Positions 9,706 through 19,594 of a stretch of DNA of 64,000 nt are shown one piece after another. This stretch comes from Methanospirillum hungatei JF-1 (lineage in GTDB: Archaea > Halobacteriota > Methanomicrobia > Methanomicrobiales > Methanospirillaceae). The stretch covers positions 2,392,936-2,456,935 of the forward strand of contig NC_007796.1 in the NCBI RefSeq assembly GCF_000013445.1, written 5' to 3'. Position 1 is the stretch's first letter; each line of letters begins with the position of its first letter. The notes beneath the pieces were generated by a model, which was not told the origin of the DNA, made no database searches, and worked only from the letters and a program-made list of their open reading frames with translations. Made by a program: the position numbers and the translations under genes.

Positions 9706-10854
9706 ATGAAAAATAAAGATTATTTATATCATAAGAAAAAGTTTTTAATCGGCCAATTGGGTTCTTTTGGCGATTGCTTATATGCAACCACAATTGCACG
9801 TCAGTTAAAAAATGATTACCCTGACTCATATATCACATGGGCGATTGGAACCATATACCGCTCAATAATAGATAATAATCCCTATATAGATGATATTTGG
9901 GAATACCCAATCTCAAATAGGGATGAATTGTTAAGTTGTTGGGAAAATTTCCAAAAAGAAGCGTGGATAAGAAAAAATAAGGGAGATTATGATGAAATAT
10001 TTCTAACACAGGTATTTCCAGGAAATATTAAATATTTTGATGGTACGCTACGATCCGCAATTTTTCGCGCATATAATAAACCAATAACAGTCCCTCTTGC
10101 GCCAGTTGTGCAATTATATGAAAGCGAAATTAAAAATGTTCATGCATTCGCACAATCTCATAAATTAGAGAACTTTAAAACTGTTATCCTCTTTGAATGC
10201 TCACCAAAAAGTGGCCAATCTTTTGTTACATGGGATTTTGCATATAACGTTGCAAGCAATATTACACACAAACACAAAGATTTATGCATAATTCTTTCCT
10301 CTAATGAAGCATTTCATTCAAATAATAAGCAAATTATTGACGGAAGCGTATTATCTTTTCGTGAAAATGCTGAATTAACAAAATTCTGCTCTCTTTTAAT
10401 TGGTTGTTCAAGTGGTATTTCATGGCTTTGTACTTCAGAATATGCAAAACCATTACCCATGATTCAATTAATAAAGAAAGAAACATCAATGTATGCATCT
10501 TTTATTTATGATCATGAGTATCATGGGATTCAATCTGACATGATTATTGAGATGTCAGAATGTACTCCATCAACATTAATAGACTGTATTGAAATGATTT
10601 TTTCTCAAAATTTTGCATTATCTCGATTAAAATATCATCAAAAAATTCCATTAGACTTTAAATACTATGCAACTGTAATTTCACTTGAATTATTACAAAA
10701 AAGAAAATATAAAGACGCATTATTATCCTTAAAGTTTACAATAAAAAGATATGGCTTAAAAATAAATTTATTAACTAGCTTTATCAAAGTTATATGTAAA
10801 TCAAAATGGTTGCAGAACAATCTAATAAATAAATTGGGATTAAAACACCTATGA
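9706..10854 (+). CDS. Glycosyltransferase family 9-like protein (heptosyltransferase fold)
   Basis: The 382-residue protein begins KKFLIGQLGSFGDCLYATTIARQLKNDYP, the N-terminal nucleotide of GT9/ADP-heptose heptosyltransferase-like GT-B enzymes, where the loop after the first strand carries the catalytic acid (here Asp in GSFGDCLYA). Later ILFECSPKSGQSF and LLIGCSSGISWLCTSE near residues 160-245 match the donor-binding half, including the GCSSGISW loop. It is a soluble protein with no membrane segments. It stands alone with 170 bases of AT-rich spacer upstream. Donor and acceptor cannot be deduced; archaea lack lipid A, so the heptosyltransferase name refers only to fold. Confidence 0.65.
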   Translation: MKNKDYLYHKKKFLIGQLGSFGDCLYATTIARQLKNDYPDSYITWAIGTIYRSIIDNNPYIDDIWEYPISNRDELLSCWENFQKEAWIRKNKGDYDEIFLTQVFPGNIKYFDGTLRSAIFRAYNKPITVPLAPVVQLYESEIKNVHAFAQSHKLENFKTVILFECSPKSGQSFVTWDFAYNVASNITHKHKDLCIILSSNEAFHSNNKQIIDGSVLSFRENAELTKFCSLLIGCSSGISWLCTSEYAKPLPMIQLIKKETSMYASFIYDHEYHGIQSDMIIEMSECTPSTLIDCIEMIFSQNFALSRLKYHQKIPLDFKYYATVISLELLQKRKYKDALLSLKFTIKRYGLKINLLTSFIKVICKSKWLQNNLINKLGLKHL

Positions 10855-10952
10855 GTTAAAAATTAATACTGAAAAATTTGAATACATAATATGACTTCTA
10901 TTTTAGATTTCATATAGGTTTAAATGTAGAATAAATTTCTCAAAACTTCAAT

Positions 10953-12053
10953 ATGAAAGTAGGCATCTTTACTGGTGATCACAATCAAGAAGAAACTGGG
11001 ATTGGTAACTATATTTGTAATTTAATTAATGAATTTAAAACTTTTCAAATTGATTTATCAATTATTCGACATCCAAAAGGGTATAGCTATAATATAAAAA
11101 ATCAAATTATCCCATATACAATCTCATCAACTGGAATGATGGTCTGGTCTTGTGCTGTTTCATTCCAGAAATATTTGTTTAAGGATCTGGACCTTGTTCA
11201 CAGCCCGACACTGGCATTATTCCCCATTAAACCACATGAAAACTATGTTTTAACGGTTCATGACATCATATTTAAAAAATTCCCCCAATTTATTCCCAAA
11301 GGAACGGTAAGACATACAAAATTATTTTTTTCTCATAATCTCTCTATTGCCGATAAAATATTAGCAGATTCACATTCAACAAAAAGAGATCTTATTGAGA
11401 TATATCATGTACCAAACGATAAAATTGAAGTAATCCCAGCGGCTGCAGATCGTATCTATAGACAATTATCTGAAAGTGATATCAGAAAAATAATTCATAA
11501 ATATAATTTATTTAAACCATTTATTCTCTATGTAGGAACGATTGAACCGAGAAAAAATATTTCAAAAATACTAGAATCTTTCTCATACTGCATAAAATGG
11601 TTTCCTGATCTTGAATTGGTGATTGTAGGGAAAAAGGGATGGTATTACCAAGAGGTCTTTCAGCGTTTGAATCAACTTCACATTCAGGAAAAGGTACGAT
11701 TTTTGGGATACGTCCCTCTGACTGATCTTCCAGGCCTGTATAATGCCGCAGAACTCTTTATATATATCTCACAATATGAGGGATTTGGAATACCCCCACT
11801 TGAGGCCATGCAATGTGGTACACCAGTTATTGCCTCTAATACATCTTCCCTTCCAGAAATAATAGGAGATGGCGGGGTTATGATAGACCCAAGTGATCCT
11901 ATAACTTTAGCAAATGAGATAAAAAAAATCTTATCTGATAATCATTTCAGTGAAGAACTATCATATTATGGCCTAGAAAGATCAAAACATTTTTCCTGGA
12001 AAAAAACTGCAGACATGACCTATGGAGTATACGAAGAAATTATGTGTAAATAG
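10953..12053 (+). CDS. Family 4 glycosyltransferase (mannosyltransferase-like)
   Basis: A 366-residue GT4 enzyme. The N-terminus [20 protein letters not shown] has the glycine-rich acceptor loop; the C-terminal half has [20 protein letters not shown] near 189 and the EX7E motif in [19 protein letters not shown] near 274. Close relatives transfer mannose or related sugars from GDP- or UDP-donors to lipid-linked acceptors on the cytoplasmic face. It is clearly paralogous to the next gene: both share the GIGNY/GMANY opening, the [21 protein letters not shown] stretch and the same C-terminal motifs. They are separated by 182 AT-rich bases. Confidence 0.8.
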   Translation: MKVGIFTGDHNQEETGIGNYICNLINEFKTFQIDLSIIRHPKGYSYNIKNQIIPYTISSTGMMVWSCAVSFQKYLFKDLDLVHSPTLALFPIKPHENYVLTVHDIIFKKFPQFIPKGTVRHTKLFFSHNLSIADKILADSHSTKRDLIEIYHVPNDKIEVIPAAADRIYRQLSESDIRKIIHKYNLFKPFILYVGTIEPRKNISKILESFSYCIKWFPDLELVIVGKKGWYYQEVFQRLNQLHIQEKVRFLGYVPLTDLPGLYNAAELFIYISQYEGFGIPPLEAMQCGTPVIASNTSSLPEIIGDGGVMIDPSDPITLANEIKKILSDNHFSEELSYYGLERSKHFSWKKTADMTYGVYEEIMCK

Positions 12054-12235
12054 AATTTTGACTGAATATTTAATAGCAAATTATTCGATTTATTCATTGA
12101 ACTGATTGGTTAAATATTACCCTAGAGGAAATCTAATTTTTTTCATAATGCGATAATTATGTGCCAATAGAGATTTAAGAATTAATTAAAATCCTAGGAA
12201 TTTTTCAAGACTATTATGAATACAAAAGGTGAAAA

Positions 12236-13348
12236 ATGTCATCATTAAAACCTATTGGAGCAATAACAGGAAACCTTAAGCAAAACCAAACTGGAATGGC
12301 AAATTATGCATTCAATATCCTTCAGGGCCTGTCAGCCAATTATAAGATTACTCAAATTGCTGATCATACGGGTGATATTATTAGGGGTTGTCAGTGCATT
12401 CATCCAAAAAATCCGCCCATTCCTTTCAACTATCTCATTTGGAGTTTATCTGCGTCTCTTCAAAAGAAGTTATTTTCTCAATTTGATCTTATTCATAATA
12501 TGTGTCAATACCCTGTATATCCCCCAAAAAATAAAAAATATATAATTACCATTTTTGATCTCATACCAATATTATTTCCAGAGTTAGTAACACCAGTGTA
12601 TGCCTGGCAATCTCGGAACCTTCTTCCCAGAGTACTAGAAAGATCGGACAAAATACTTGCAATTTCAGAACATACTAAAAGAGATCTTATTATTAGATAT
12701 CAAATTCCTCCAGATAAAATTGATGTAACTCATTTAGGTGTTTCTAATCATTTTAGGCCTTATGATCACGATTTGATTCAACAATATAAGTTAAAAAAAT
12801 CTTTGTTAAACCCATATATATTATTTGTGGGTGCACTAGAACCTAAAAAAAATATTCCTAACCTGATAAAATCTTTTTGGATGTGTCTGAAAAAAAAACC
12901 TGATTTAAATTTAGTTCTAGCTGGGAAACCATCATGGAAATATGATGAGATATTTTCATTAATTCATTCATTAAAATTAGAAAAAAAAATCAGAGTATTA
13001 AATTTTATTCCATACGAAGAACTCCCCTTATTATACAATGGAGCAGAAGTTTTTGTTTTCCCTTCAAAATATGAGGGATTTGGACTTCCCCCACTTGAAT
13101 CTATGAAATGTGGAACTCCAGTAATTGTATCTAACAGATCCTCACTTCCAGAAATTGTGGGTGAAAATGGATTGATGGTAAATCCTGATAATGTTCTAGA
13201 ATTAAAAAACCTCATATTAAAAATTATAGAAAACCCAGATTATCGAAGGAAATTAAAAGAATATTATATGAAACAAGCGGAAAAATTCACTTGGGAAAAA
13301 TGTATTCAAAAAACCATCCAATCCTACGAAAGTATATTAATGAAATGA
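12236..13348 (+). CDS. Family 4 glycosyltransferase, paralogue of the preceding gene
   Basis: A 370-residue GT4 enzyme with GNLKQNQTGMANYAFNILQG at the N-terminus, ILFVGALEPKKNIPNLIKSF near 194 and the EX7E motif in YEGFGLPPLESMKCGTPVI near 280. The start ATG is preceded by AGGTGAAAA. Similarity with the upstream gene runs over the full length, so the pair probably arose by tandem duplication and may add two successive, similar residues. Linkage specificity is unknown. It is the last gene of the AT-rich block. Confidence 0.8.
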   Translation: MSSLKPIGAITGNLKQNQTGMANYAFNILQGLSANYKITQIADHTGDIIRGCQCIHPKNPPIPFNYLIWSLSASLQKKLFSQFDLIHNMCQYPVYPPKNKKYIITIFDLIPILFPELVTPVYAWQSRNLLPRVLERSDKILAISEHTKRDLIIRYQIPPDKIDVTHLGVSNHFRPYDHDLIQQYKLKKSLLNPYILFVGALEPKKNIPNLIKSFWMCLKKKPDLNLVLAGKPSWKYDEIFSLIHSLKLEKKIRVLNFIPYEELPLLYNGAEVFVFPSKYEGFGLPPLESMKCGTPVIVSNRSSLPEIVGENGLMVNPDNVLELKNLILKIIENPDYRRKLKEYYMKQAEKFTWEKCIQKTIQSYESILMK

Positions 13349-13384
13349 CAAAATTAACCTTTTAAAAGTGGGAAAAAAGATATT

Positions 13385-14047
13385 CTAATATTCTTTTTGA
13401 GCGATATAAATCATATTCCGAGCCATTATACCATATTTGCCTGGCAATTTAAATTTAATATCATATAAATTATCCACAAGCTTTTCAAACCTCCATAGAG
13501 GTTTAACCAGAGAATCAAAAAATGGTATGAAAAAGTTATTGCCTATTATCTCAATGATTTTATAATTATGTAATTCAAACATTTTTTTCATTTTGGATAC
13601 AGACATAAGAGAGATATGCTGCTCAAATTGATCTGGAAATAATCCATTCGGGGTTGTGACAACCATATACCCACCTGGTTTAAGCAACCTATCCCAGGCA
13701 ATAAATGCCTCATTCGGAGAAGGGAGATGCTCAATAACTTCTCCAGCATATACAATATCCCATTTGCCAGTTAATGCTGGCTTTTGTGCATTATCCACAA
13801 TAAATGTGATTGGATGCGTATTGGATATCGCCGGATCAATATCAAAGGCAGTGATTTCAGGACATTCTTCAGGTGAGAGAAATTCACGAAAAATACATGA
13901 ACCACACCCAATATCCAATATTTTTGTATCCTTTTCTATCTGTAATTTATTTATAAAAATATCACGTAGAACATTAAGCCGAAAATTATGGTAGTTTTTT
14001 GCCCAGACCGAATATGTATCGCAGATAGTGCCAACTCCTTCCCACAT
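13385..14047 (-). CDS. Class I SAM-dependent methyltransferase
   Basis: A 220-residue protein with a classic methyltransferase core: ILDIGCGSCIFREFLS near 43 (motif I), AFDIDPAI near 70, and WDIVYAGEVIEHLPSPNEAF near 95 (motif post-I/II), followed by LKPGGYMVVTTPNG. This is the Methyltransf_11/23 layout. It is transcribed against its neighbours and separated from the convergent GT4 gene by only 36 bases. In glycan loci such enzymes commonly O-methylate sugars, but the substrate cannot be read here. The upstream spacer to gmd (14048-14170) must carry both divergent promoters. Confidence 0.7.
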   Translation of the reverse strand: MWEGVGTICDTYSVWAKNYHNFRLNVLRDIFINKLQIEKDTKILDIGCGSCIFREFLSPEECPEITAFDIDPAISNTHPITFIVDNAQKPALTGKWDIVYAGEVIEHLPSPNEAFIAWDRLLKPGGYMVVTTPNGLFPDQFEQHISLMSVSKMKKMFELHNYKIIEIIGNNFFIPFFDSLVKPLWRFEKLVDNLYDIKFKLPGKYGIMARNMIYIAQKEY

Positions 14048-14170
14048 TGTTTGTTTACATAAATATTAATATTGGTGATTTTTCAACATCAGACTTAAGT
14101 ATATACACCATTTCACTTCTCCATGCTAACCTTACCTTTTTCCCATCTACCATCAAATAATAATTAATCA

Positions 14171-15217
14171 ATGACAAAAACCGCATTCATCACCGGTATC
14201 ACCGGGCAGGATGGTTCCTATCTCGCCGAATTACTCCTTTCAAAAGGCTACGAGGTCCACGGGCTTGTCCGCCGGGCCTCAACCTTCAACACCCACCGAA
14301 TTGACCACATATACGTCGATGCCCATGATCCTGATGCACGAATTTTCTTCCATTATGGTGATCTCTCCGACTCTGAGATGATCTCACATGTCCTCTATAA
14401 TATCAAACCAGATGAGATCTACCACCTCGGTGCACAAAGCCACGTCAGAGTCAGCTTTGAAACCCCTGAATATACCGGGAATGTAACCGCCCTTGGAACA
14501 ACAAGGATTCTTGAAGCCATCAGGAGAAGTAACCCGGCTATCCGTTTCTACCAGGCATCATCCAGCGAGATGTTTGGACATATTGCTCCACCACAGAACG
14601 AAGAGAGTTGTTTCTGGCCCAGAAGTCCCTATGCTTGCGCCAAACTCTATGCATACTGGATGACCAGGAATTATCGGGACGGCTATAACATGTTCACCTG
14701 CAATGGCATCCTCTTTAACCACGAATCACCCCGAAGAGGTGAAATATTTGTCACCAGGAAGATTACCCGAGGTATTGCAGCAATCCTTGCCGGAAAAGAG
14801 AAATATCTTTACCTTGGAAACCTTGAGGCGAAACGTGACTGGGGATTCACTCCAGAATATGTAGAATGTATGTGGCAGATTCTCCAGCAGGATACTCCGG
14901 ATGACTATGTCATCGGAACCGGTGAGACCCATACAGTACAGGAGTTTGTAGATGCAGCCTTTGCCTATGCAGGTCTGGACCCCGAGAAGCATGTAAAAAT
15001 TGATCAGAAATATTTCAGACCGACAGAAGTTGAAGCACTCCTTGCTGACCCGTCACGAGCAGAGAAGAAACTCGGGTGGAAGGCAAAGATCAAATTCTCT
15101 GAACTGGTGAAGATCATGGTTGATGCAGATATGAAAGCAGCAGGATTATCACCGGTAGGAGAAGGGTATGAGATACTTGATAAGAAATTCCCAGGCAGAT
15201 GGTGGGGCAGGGATTGA
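14171..15217 (+). CDS. gmd: GDP-mannose 4,6-dehydratase
   Basis: A 348-residue short-chain dehydrogenase/reductase of the extended type. The NADP-binding GITGQDG motif is at 9-15, followed by the diagnostic [14 protein letters not shown]. The catalytic Ser-Ser-Glu lies in ASSSEMFG (130-133) and the Tyr-x3-Lys pair is Tyr154/Lys158. Length and motifs match GMD. The enzyme converts GDP-D-mannose to GDP-4-keto-6-deoxy-mannose, the precursor of GDP-perosamine, -rhamnose and -fucose; the only matching downstream enzyme in this window is the perosamine-synthase-type aminotransferase at 7563. Base composition is clearly higher in GC than the AT-rich block before it, so gmd may be part of the older chromosome. 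Confidence 0.92.
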   Translation: MTKTAFITGITGQDGSYLAELLLSKGYEVHGLVRRASTFNTHRIDHIYVDAHDPDARIFFHYGDLSDSEMISHVLYNIKPDEIYHLGAQSHVRVSFETPEYTGNVTALGTTRILEAIRRSNPAIRFYQASSSEMFGHIAPPQNEESCFWPRSPYACAKLYAYWMTRNYRDGYNMFTCNGILFNHESPRRGEIFVTRKITRGIAAILAGKEKYLYLGNLEAKRDWGFTPEYVECMWQILQQDTPDDYVIGTGETHTVQEFVDAAFAYAGLDPEKHVKIDQKYFRPTEVEALLADPSRAEKKLGWKAKIKFSELVKIMVDADMKAAGLSPVGEGYEILDKKFPGRWWGRD

Positions 15218-15410
15218 TCCTCTTCTCTATTTATACAACCATTCTTACCAACACAATTTACAAATAAGCCCGTGATGAAAACAGGATTTATCAAAATTAC
15301 AGAAAACTCATTAATAACTGCACCAGTAGCAACGAGGGTCGGTTCTGAATGATTTCGATTCATTTTTATTCATTGCCGTAAATACCAAGAAGTATATATT
15401 TATAGGAATT

Positions 15411-17237
15411 ATGACAAACCACTTTAATAGACATAAAATTAACATAGGAAACATTTCCACCTATAACAAAATCTTCTTCAAAAAGAAGGAAAATGTTTTC
15501 GATTTCTTGAAAAAAATTGATTTTGCAGATTTATTTTTATACACAGGCACTACACTTTTAAATTTCTTTGCTCTTCTTTTCATTTTTACACAAATATTTT
15601 TTTACTGTAATATCACAGTTAATTATTTTACCATAATTATTTCATTTATCTGTTCATTCTTGGTACCATTCCTATCCATATTTTATCGATCTACTCATAT
15701 TATTTCCAAAACTGAAAGAATAAAACTATCATTGCTTTATGCAGCAAAAATAATCAGTATTTGTGCAATATTAATTATTATTTCTATAATGCTTGGATCT
15801 GCCTTCATTGATGATGGATATGATTCGAATGCATATCATAAACCATACTCATTATTTTTCATTCATGGATGGAACCCGATAACTGGCTCAACACCAGACG
15901 TTTTTGGTGGAAAGATCATCGTCGGTGATCATAAAGGAAATACCTATCCAAAAGCAGTTGAGTTAATTGCGTCATACATTTATTTATGCACAAAATCATT
16001 AGAATCAGTTAAAGCAGTAAATTTTATAATTTTTTTTGCTAGCTTGACTATAACATATTCAGCTTTTTCTCTCTTTTTTTTGAAAAGAAAATATATTGCT
16101 TTAATTATTTCTATACTAGCAGTTTCAAATCCAATTTGGTTAATGCAATCCACACAATTTTACAATGATGGATTCGTTTCAGAACTCTTTTTAATATTAA
16201 TCTCATTAATTTTGCTTTTCATCAAAGGAAATGCTCAAAAATACACACTATTATCTCTGCTACTCGGATTAACATTATTATTGAGTAGTAAGGGTTCAGC
16301 TCTTCTTTTTGTTCCAATTCTCATAACTCTTTTAGGCACACTCACGTATTTATATAAAAAAGAAAGTTTCAGATATTTTCCGGCAATATTATTAATTCTC
16401 GGATTTTTATTTTGTATTACTGCATATTCTCCATACATTTCGAATTATATCACTACAAAATCACCGCTAGGATCAGAGTTTTCGAAAACTACTCCAGAAT
16501 CCTATACAAAAGAATATACAGGGTTTTCGAATGACAATTTACCTGGCTGGATGGTTCCAAGAGCATTATTTTTATTATCTCTGTTTTCTTCTCCCTCACA
16601 ATCATATACAGGATTAAATAATCCATTTGAAGTCTCATTAGCTGATACCTTTAGCATGACCGGAGAAGATAAAATTAATGGTTTTGGTCCTCTGATAGGC
16701 CTTATCACCCTTATAACAGTAATCGGACTATTATTCATAATAAGGACAATCCAATCAGAGGATGAAAGAATATTACTGATTTCGATATTTTTTATCTTTT
16801 TATCAGTTATTCTTCATACTGCATGTTGGTGGGCAAGGATGGTACCTCAATTTTATTTAATACCTGTTTTTGTCCTCGCAATTACATTATTGAAAAAAAG
16901 TAGCGTAATAAAAGTCATATCTGCGTTATTGGTTATTCTTTTGCTCATAAATATGATCCTTATTAGTTATCATTCATATACGCGTGCTTCTTATATTACT
17001 GATCATTACGAAGATGCTTTTTCACACATAAAAAGCAATGCTGCATTACCAGTGGGTCTGAAAAATACTTTTCCAGATAATTCATTTAATCTTGTCAGTC
17101 CGGTTAGTGCAGTTTTACTTGATGAAAAAGGCATCCCATGGGAATTATGTGATCCGAAAAATGGATGTCCAGAGGGGGGTTACAGAAATTCTCTATTATT
17201 TTTTACAGACGTTTATTATTATCCAAAATCAAATTGA
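15411..17237 (+). CDS. Large polytopic membrane protein, possible GT-C glycosyltransferase
   Basis: The 608-residue product has about 11-13 hydrophobic segments, starting near residue 38 and running to about 530, and a soluble C-terminal tail. The first outward loop contains DDGYDSNAYHKPYSLFF near 136-152, an acidic loop of the type that binds the metal and donor in GT-C enzymes (PMT/ArnT class), which use lipid-phosphate-linked sugars outside the membrane. I cannot assign a subfamily. Location directly before the IS insertion and after gmd suggests a role in glycan transfer, but this is inference. Start ATG at 15411 follows a TATATTTATAGGAATT region with a possible TATA box. Confidence 0.6.
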   Translation: MTNHFNRHKINIGNISTYNKIFFKKKENVFDFLKKIDFADLFLYTGTTLLNFFALLFIFTQIFFYCNITVNYFTIIISFICSFLVPFLSIFYRSTHIISKTERIKLSLLYAAKIISICAILIIISIMLGSAFIDDGYDSNAYHKPYSLFFIHGWNPITGSTPDVFGGKIIVGDHKGNTYPKAVELIASYIYLCTKSLESVKAVNFIIFFASLTITYSAFSLFFLKRKYIALIISILAVSNPIWLMQSTQFYNDGFVSELFLILISLILLFIKGNAQKYTLLSLLLGLTLLLSSKGSALLFVPILITLLGTLTYLYKKESFRYFPAILLILGFLFCITAYSPYISNYITTKSPLGSEFSKTTPESYTKEYTGFSNDNLPGWMVPRALFLLSLFSSPSQSYTGLNNPFEVSLADTFSMTGEDKINGFGPLIGLITLITVIGLLFIIRTIQSEDERILLISIFFIFLSVILHTACWWARMVPQFYLIPVFVLAITLLKKSSVIKVISALLVILLLINMILISYHSYTRASYITDHYEDAFSHIKSNAALPVGLKNTFPDNSFNLVSPVSAVLLDEKGIPWELCDPKNGCPEGGYRNSLLFFTDVYYYPKSN

Positions 17238-17299
17238 GTTTCAAATACTGATTTTATAATCATTTCAGAGGCTGATGCATAAATCAATTTTGGCAATAC

Positions 17300-17312
17300 A
17301 GAGGGTGTTGCA
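17300..17312 (+). repeat. Left terminal inverted repeat of the IS1182-type element
   Basis: AGAGGGTGTTGCA is repeated in inverse orientation at 21162-21174 with no mismatch. The bases further inward diverge, so the repeat is 13 bp as read. Confidence 0.85.
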
Positions 17313-18028
17313 CAACTCAGATCCCCCCATAATTTTTTAACTAAGGTCAATCAAAAGTACTTTACCTTAGTACGTCCAACATATACTCAATGTATAATAC
17401 GATAGGTCGGGATTTTGAACAACTTTACCTTCTCCCTGAGGATATTAGAGACTGGGGTCCGAGTGATGCTTTCTTTCATATACTAATTGATTTAATCTCA
17501 GTGCGACAAGAAGCAGTAAATCGGATTGCGAACCCGGTTTAAAATCGGGAACGCCACCCAATCCATTCTGGGCGTCCCTACCTGCACGTGCGTGTTTAGC
17601 AATAAACGGGTGCGAAGCTGCAGGAACAACGTGGTGATTCCCATAGTCTCTTTGGGATAAGCTGCCAGGGAAAGGTATCATGGACAAACAAACGTTGAAC
17701 CGCTGCAGGATCGTTAATTATATCAGGAGGAAAGAGATTTGCCCCTGTCCCCACTGAGGGAGAATCACGGTATCAGTAGCTTGAATTATGCTGGTACGAA
17801 TGGACGAAGCTGATTCCGGTCTATGGGCGGGTCCTAAAATACCACAATTATCCGATTTATTGAACTTGGAAAACCCAATACGCTCCTAAAAAAAAAAAAA
17901 AAAATTTTTTTAGGTAAGAACCTTGTGAGAGGAACCACATGCGTAGTGGGAGTAGGAGGCTGCAAAACGCGAATGCCCGGCTGTAATGGCTGTGGATAGG
18001 GGTTCAAACTTTGCCCTGACCTGAAAGG

Positions 18029-19546
18029 GTGCCGACGTGCAGCTGGTTTTTCACGGCGAACAGGATGGTTTCAATGAACGGGATAAGTTCAATTACGCAT
18101 AAAAGCGAGGACATCTCGGACAGAAAACTTGCAAAACAATGGAAGAAATTTCCATTTGCTAAAGCAAGAGATTATGTAAAGCGACTTCAGACACGTATCG
18201 CAAAAGCAGTGAAGAACGGCCAATATCGACTTGCAAGACGACTCCAGTATCTGCTTACACATTCGTTTTATGCAAAAATGTTGGCAGTACAACGAGTAAC
18301 CAAAAACAGAGGTAAAAGAAGTGCAGGAGTAGATGGGGAAAAATGGACCACCCCTGAACAGAAAATGAAAGCAGCATTAACGCTTTCGGACAAGGGCTAT
18401 CGGGCAAAACCTCTCCGGAGAATCTACATCCCTAAACCGCAATCGAGTAAAATGCGACCTCTTTCGATTCCAACCATGTATGACCGTGCTATGCAAGCTT
18501 TGTATGCAATGGCTCTTATGCCTTGGGCTGAGACCACAGCAGACAAGACATCATTCGGATTCCGAATGAAGCGAAATGCACAGGATGCTGCTTCATACAC
18601 TTTTCAGTGCTTAAGCAGAAAGACTTCAGGTCAATGGATATTAGAAGGTGATATCCGCGGGTGCTTCGATAATTTCGCACACCAATGGATGCTTGATAAC
18701 ATCCCTCTTGACCAAAGAATCCTTAACCAATTCCTGAAAGCCGGTTATATTTATGATGGAATACTCTACCGTAACAAGTCAGGTACGCCCCAAGGCGGCT
18801 TAATTTCCCCCTTATTGGCTAACATGGCTCTTGACGGCATGGAAAGAATGTTGAAAGAACACTTTCCCGGAAATAAGGTTCATCTCATACGGTTTGCAGA
18901 TGATTTTCTCGTAACGGCAGACTCACAGGAAACGGCACTCCAGTGCAAGGAACTCATCACTGAATTTCTTCATGAACGAGGGCTTGAACTCTCTGAGGAA
19001 AAGACCAAAATCGTTCATATCAACGAGGGGTTCGATTTCCTGGGCTGGAATTTCAGAAAATTCAAAGGCAAATTCCTGATACAACCTTCGAAGAAAGCTA
19101 TTGCCGCAATCATTGATAAAGTAAGGGTAATCATTAAGTCGGCGAAGGCCTGGAAACAGGAAGACCTTATCAAAGCCCTAAATCCCGTAATTAAGGGATG
19201 GGCAATGTATCACCGGACGGTTTCTGCAAGTATGACCTTTGGGAAACTTGACTGGGTTGTCCGAAATATGTTGTGGAGATGGGCAAAGCGCCGTCATAAT
19301 AATAAAGGGAAGAGATGGATTGCCAGAAAATACTGGCACCCAACACTTACCAAAAAACAGGTCTTTAGAACCTCTACTCTTACTCTCGAAAACTTCTCCA
19401 ACACCAAAATTCAATACCGGAAATTCATAAAACTGGATGCAAATCCGTTTATTGATACCGAGTATTTTGAACACAGAAAAGGAGTTTTCCTCTCAAAGCA
19501 AAGATCGATACGGATGTTCCTTCATTACGCCCATAAAAGCGGGTAG
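18029..19546 (+). CDS. ltrA: Group II intron reverse transcriptase/maturase
   Basis: A 505-residue intron-encoded protein that helps splicing and carries out retrohoming. Reverse transcriptase blocks are seen as RRIYIPKPQSSKMRPLSIPT near 131, GDIRGCFDNF near 207, GTPQGGLISPLLANMALDGM near 252 and the catalytic FADD at about 291-294. Domain X (maturase) follows (GWAMYHRTVSASMTFGKLD near 390). The C-terminus ends HRKGVFLSKQRSIRMFLHY and lacks the Cys/His HNH endonuclease domain seen in many relatives, so it appears endonuclease-free or truncated. The first conserved region begins near residue 31, and starts at internal ATGs (18068, 18074) are equally possible. Homologous to LtrA-type proteins. 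Confidence 0.9.
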   Translation: MPTCSWFFTANRMVSMNGISSITHKSEDISDRKLAKQWKKFPFAKARDYVKRLQTRIAKAVKNGQYRLARRLQYLLTHSFYAKMLAVQRVTKNRGKRSAGVDGEKWTTPEQKMKAALTLSDKGYRAKPLRRIYIPKPQSSKMRPLSIPTMYDRAMQALYAMALMPWAETTADKTSFGFRMKRNAQDAASYTFQCLSRKTSGQWILEGDIRGCFDNFAHQWMLDNIPLDQRILNQFLKAGYIYDGILYRNKSGTPQGGLISPLLANMALDGMERMLKEHFPGNKVHLIRFADDFLVTADSQETALQCKELITEFLHERGLELSEEKTKIVHINEGFDFLGWNFRKFKGKFLIQPSKKAIAAIIDKVRVIIKSAKAWKQEDLIKALNPVIKGWAMYHRTVSASMTFGKLDWVVRNMLWRWAKRRHNNKGKRWIARKYWHPTLTKKQVFRTSTLTLENFSNTKIQYRKFIKLDANPFIDTEYFEHRKGVFLSKQRSIRMFLHYAHKSG

Positions 19547-19556
19547 TGAAAAACTT

Positions 19557-19594
19557 GAGCGGATTGCGGTGAAAATCGCACGGTCCGTTCTTGG
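19557..19594 (+). ncRNA. Group II intron domain V catalytic hairpin
   Basis: GAGCGGATTGCGGTGAAAAT begins the hairpin; it matches the domain V pattern GAGC...GCGGTGAAA...CGCAC...CGGTTC with a GAAA tetraloop, closing with CGCACGGTCCGTTC. It lies 10 bases after the maturase stop codon, as expected, and is followed directly by the domain VI hairpin. Confidence 0.88.

Noticed and set aside
17445-17687. Minus-strand open frame in the intron 5' region
   Set aside because: It overlaps exon 1 and ribozyme domain I, has no family features and no ribosome-binding site.
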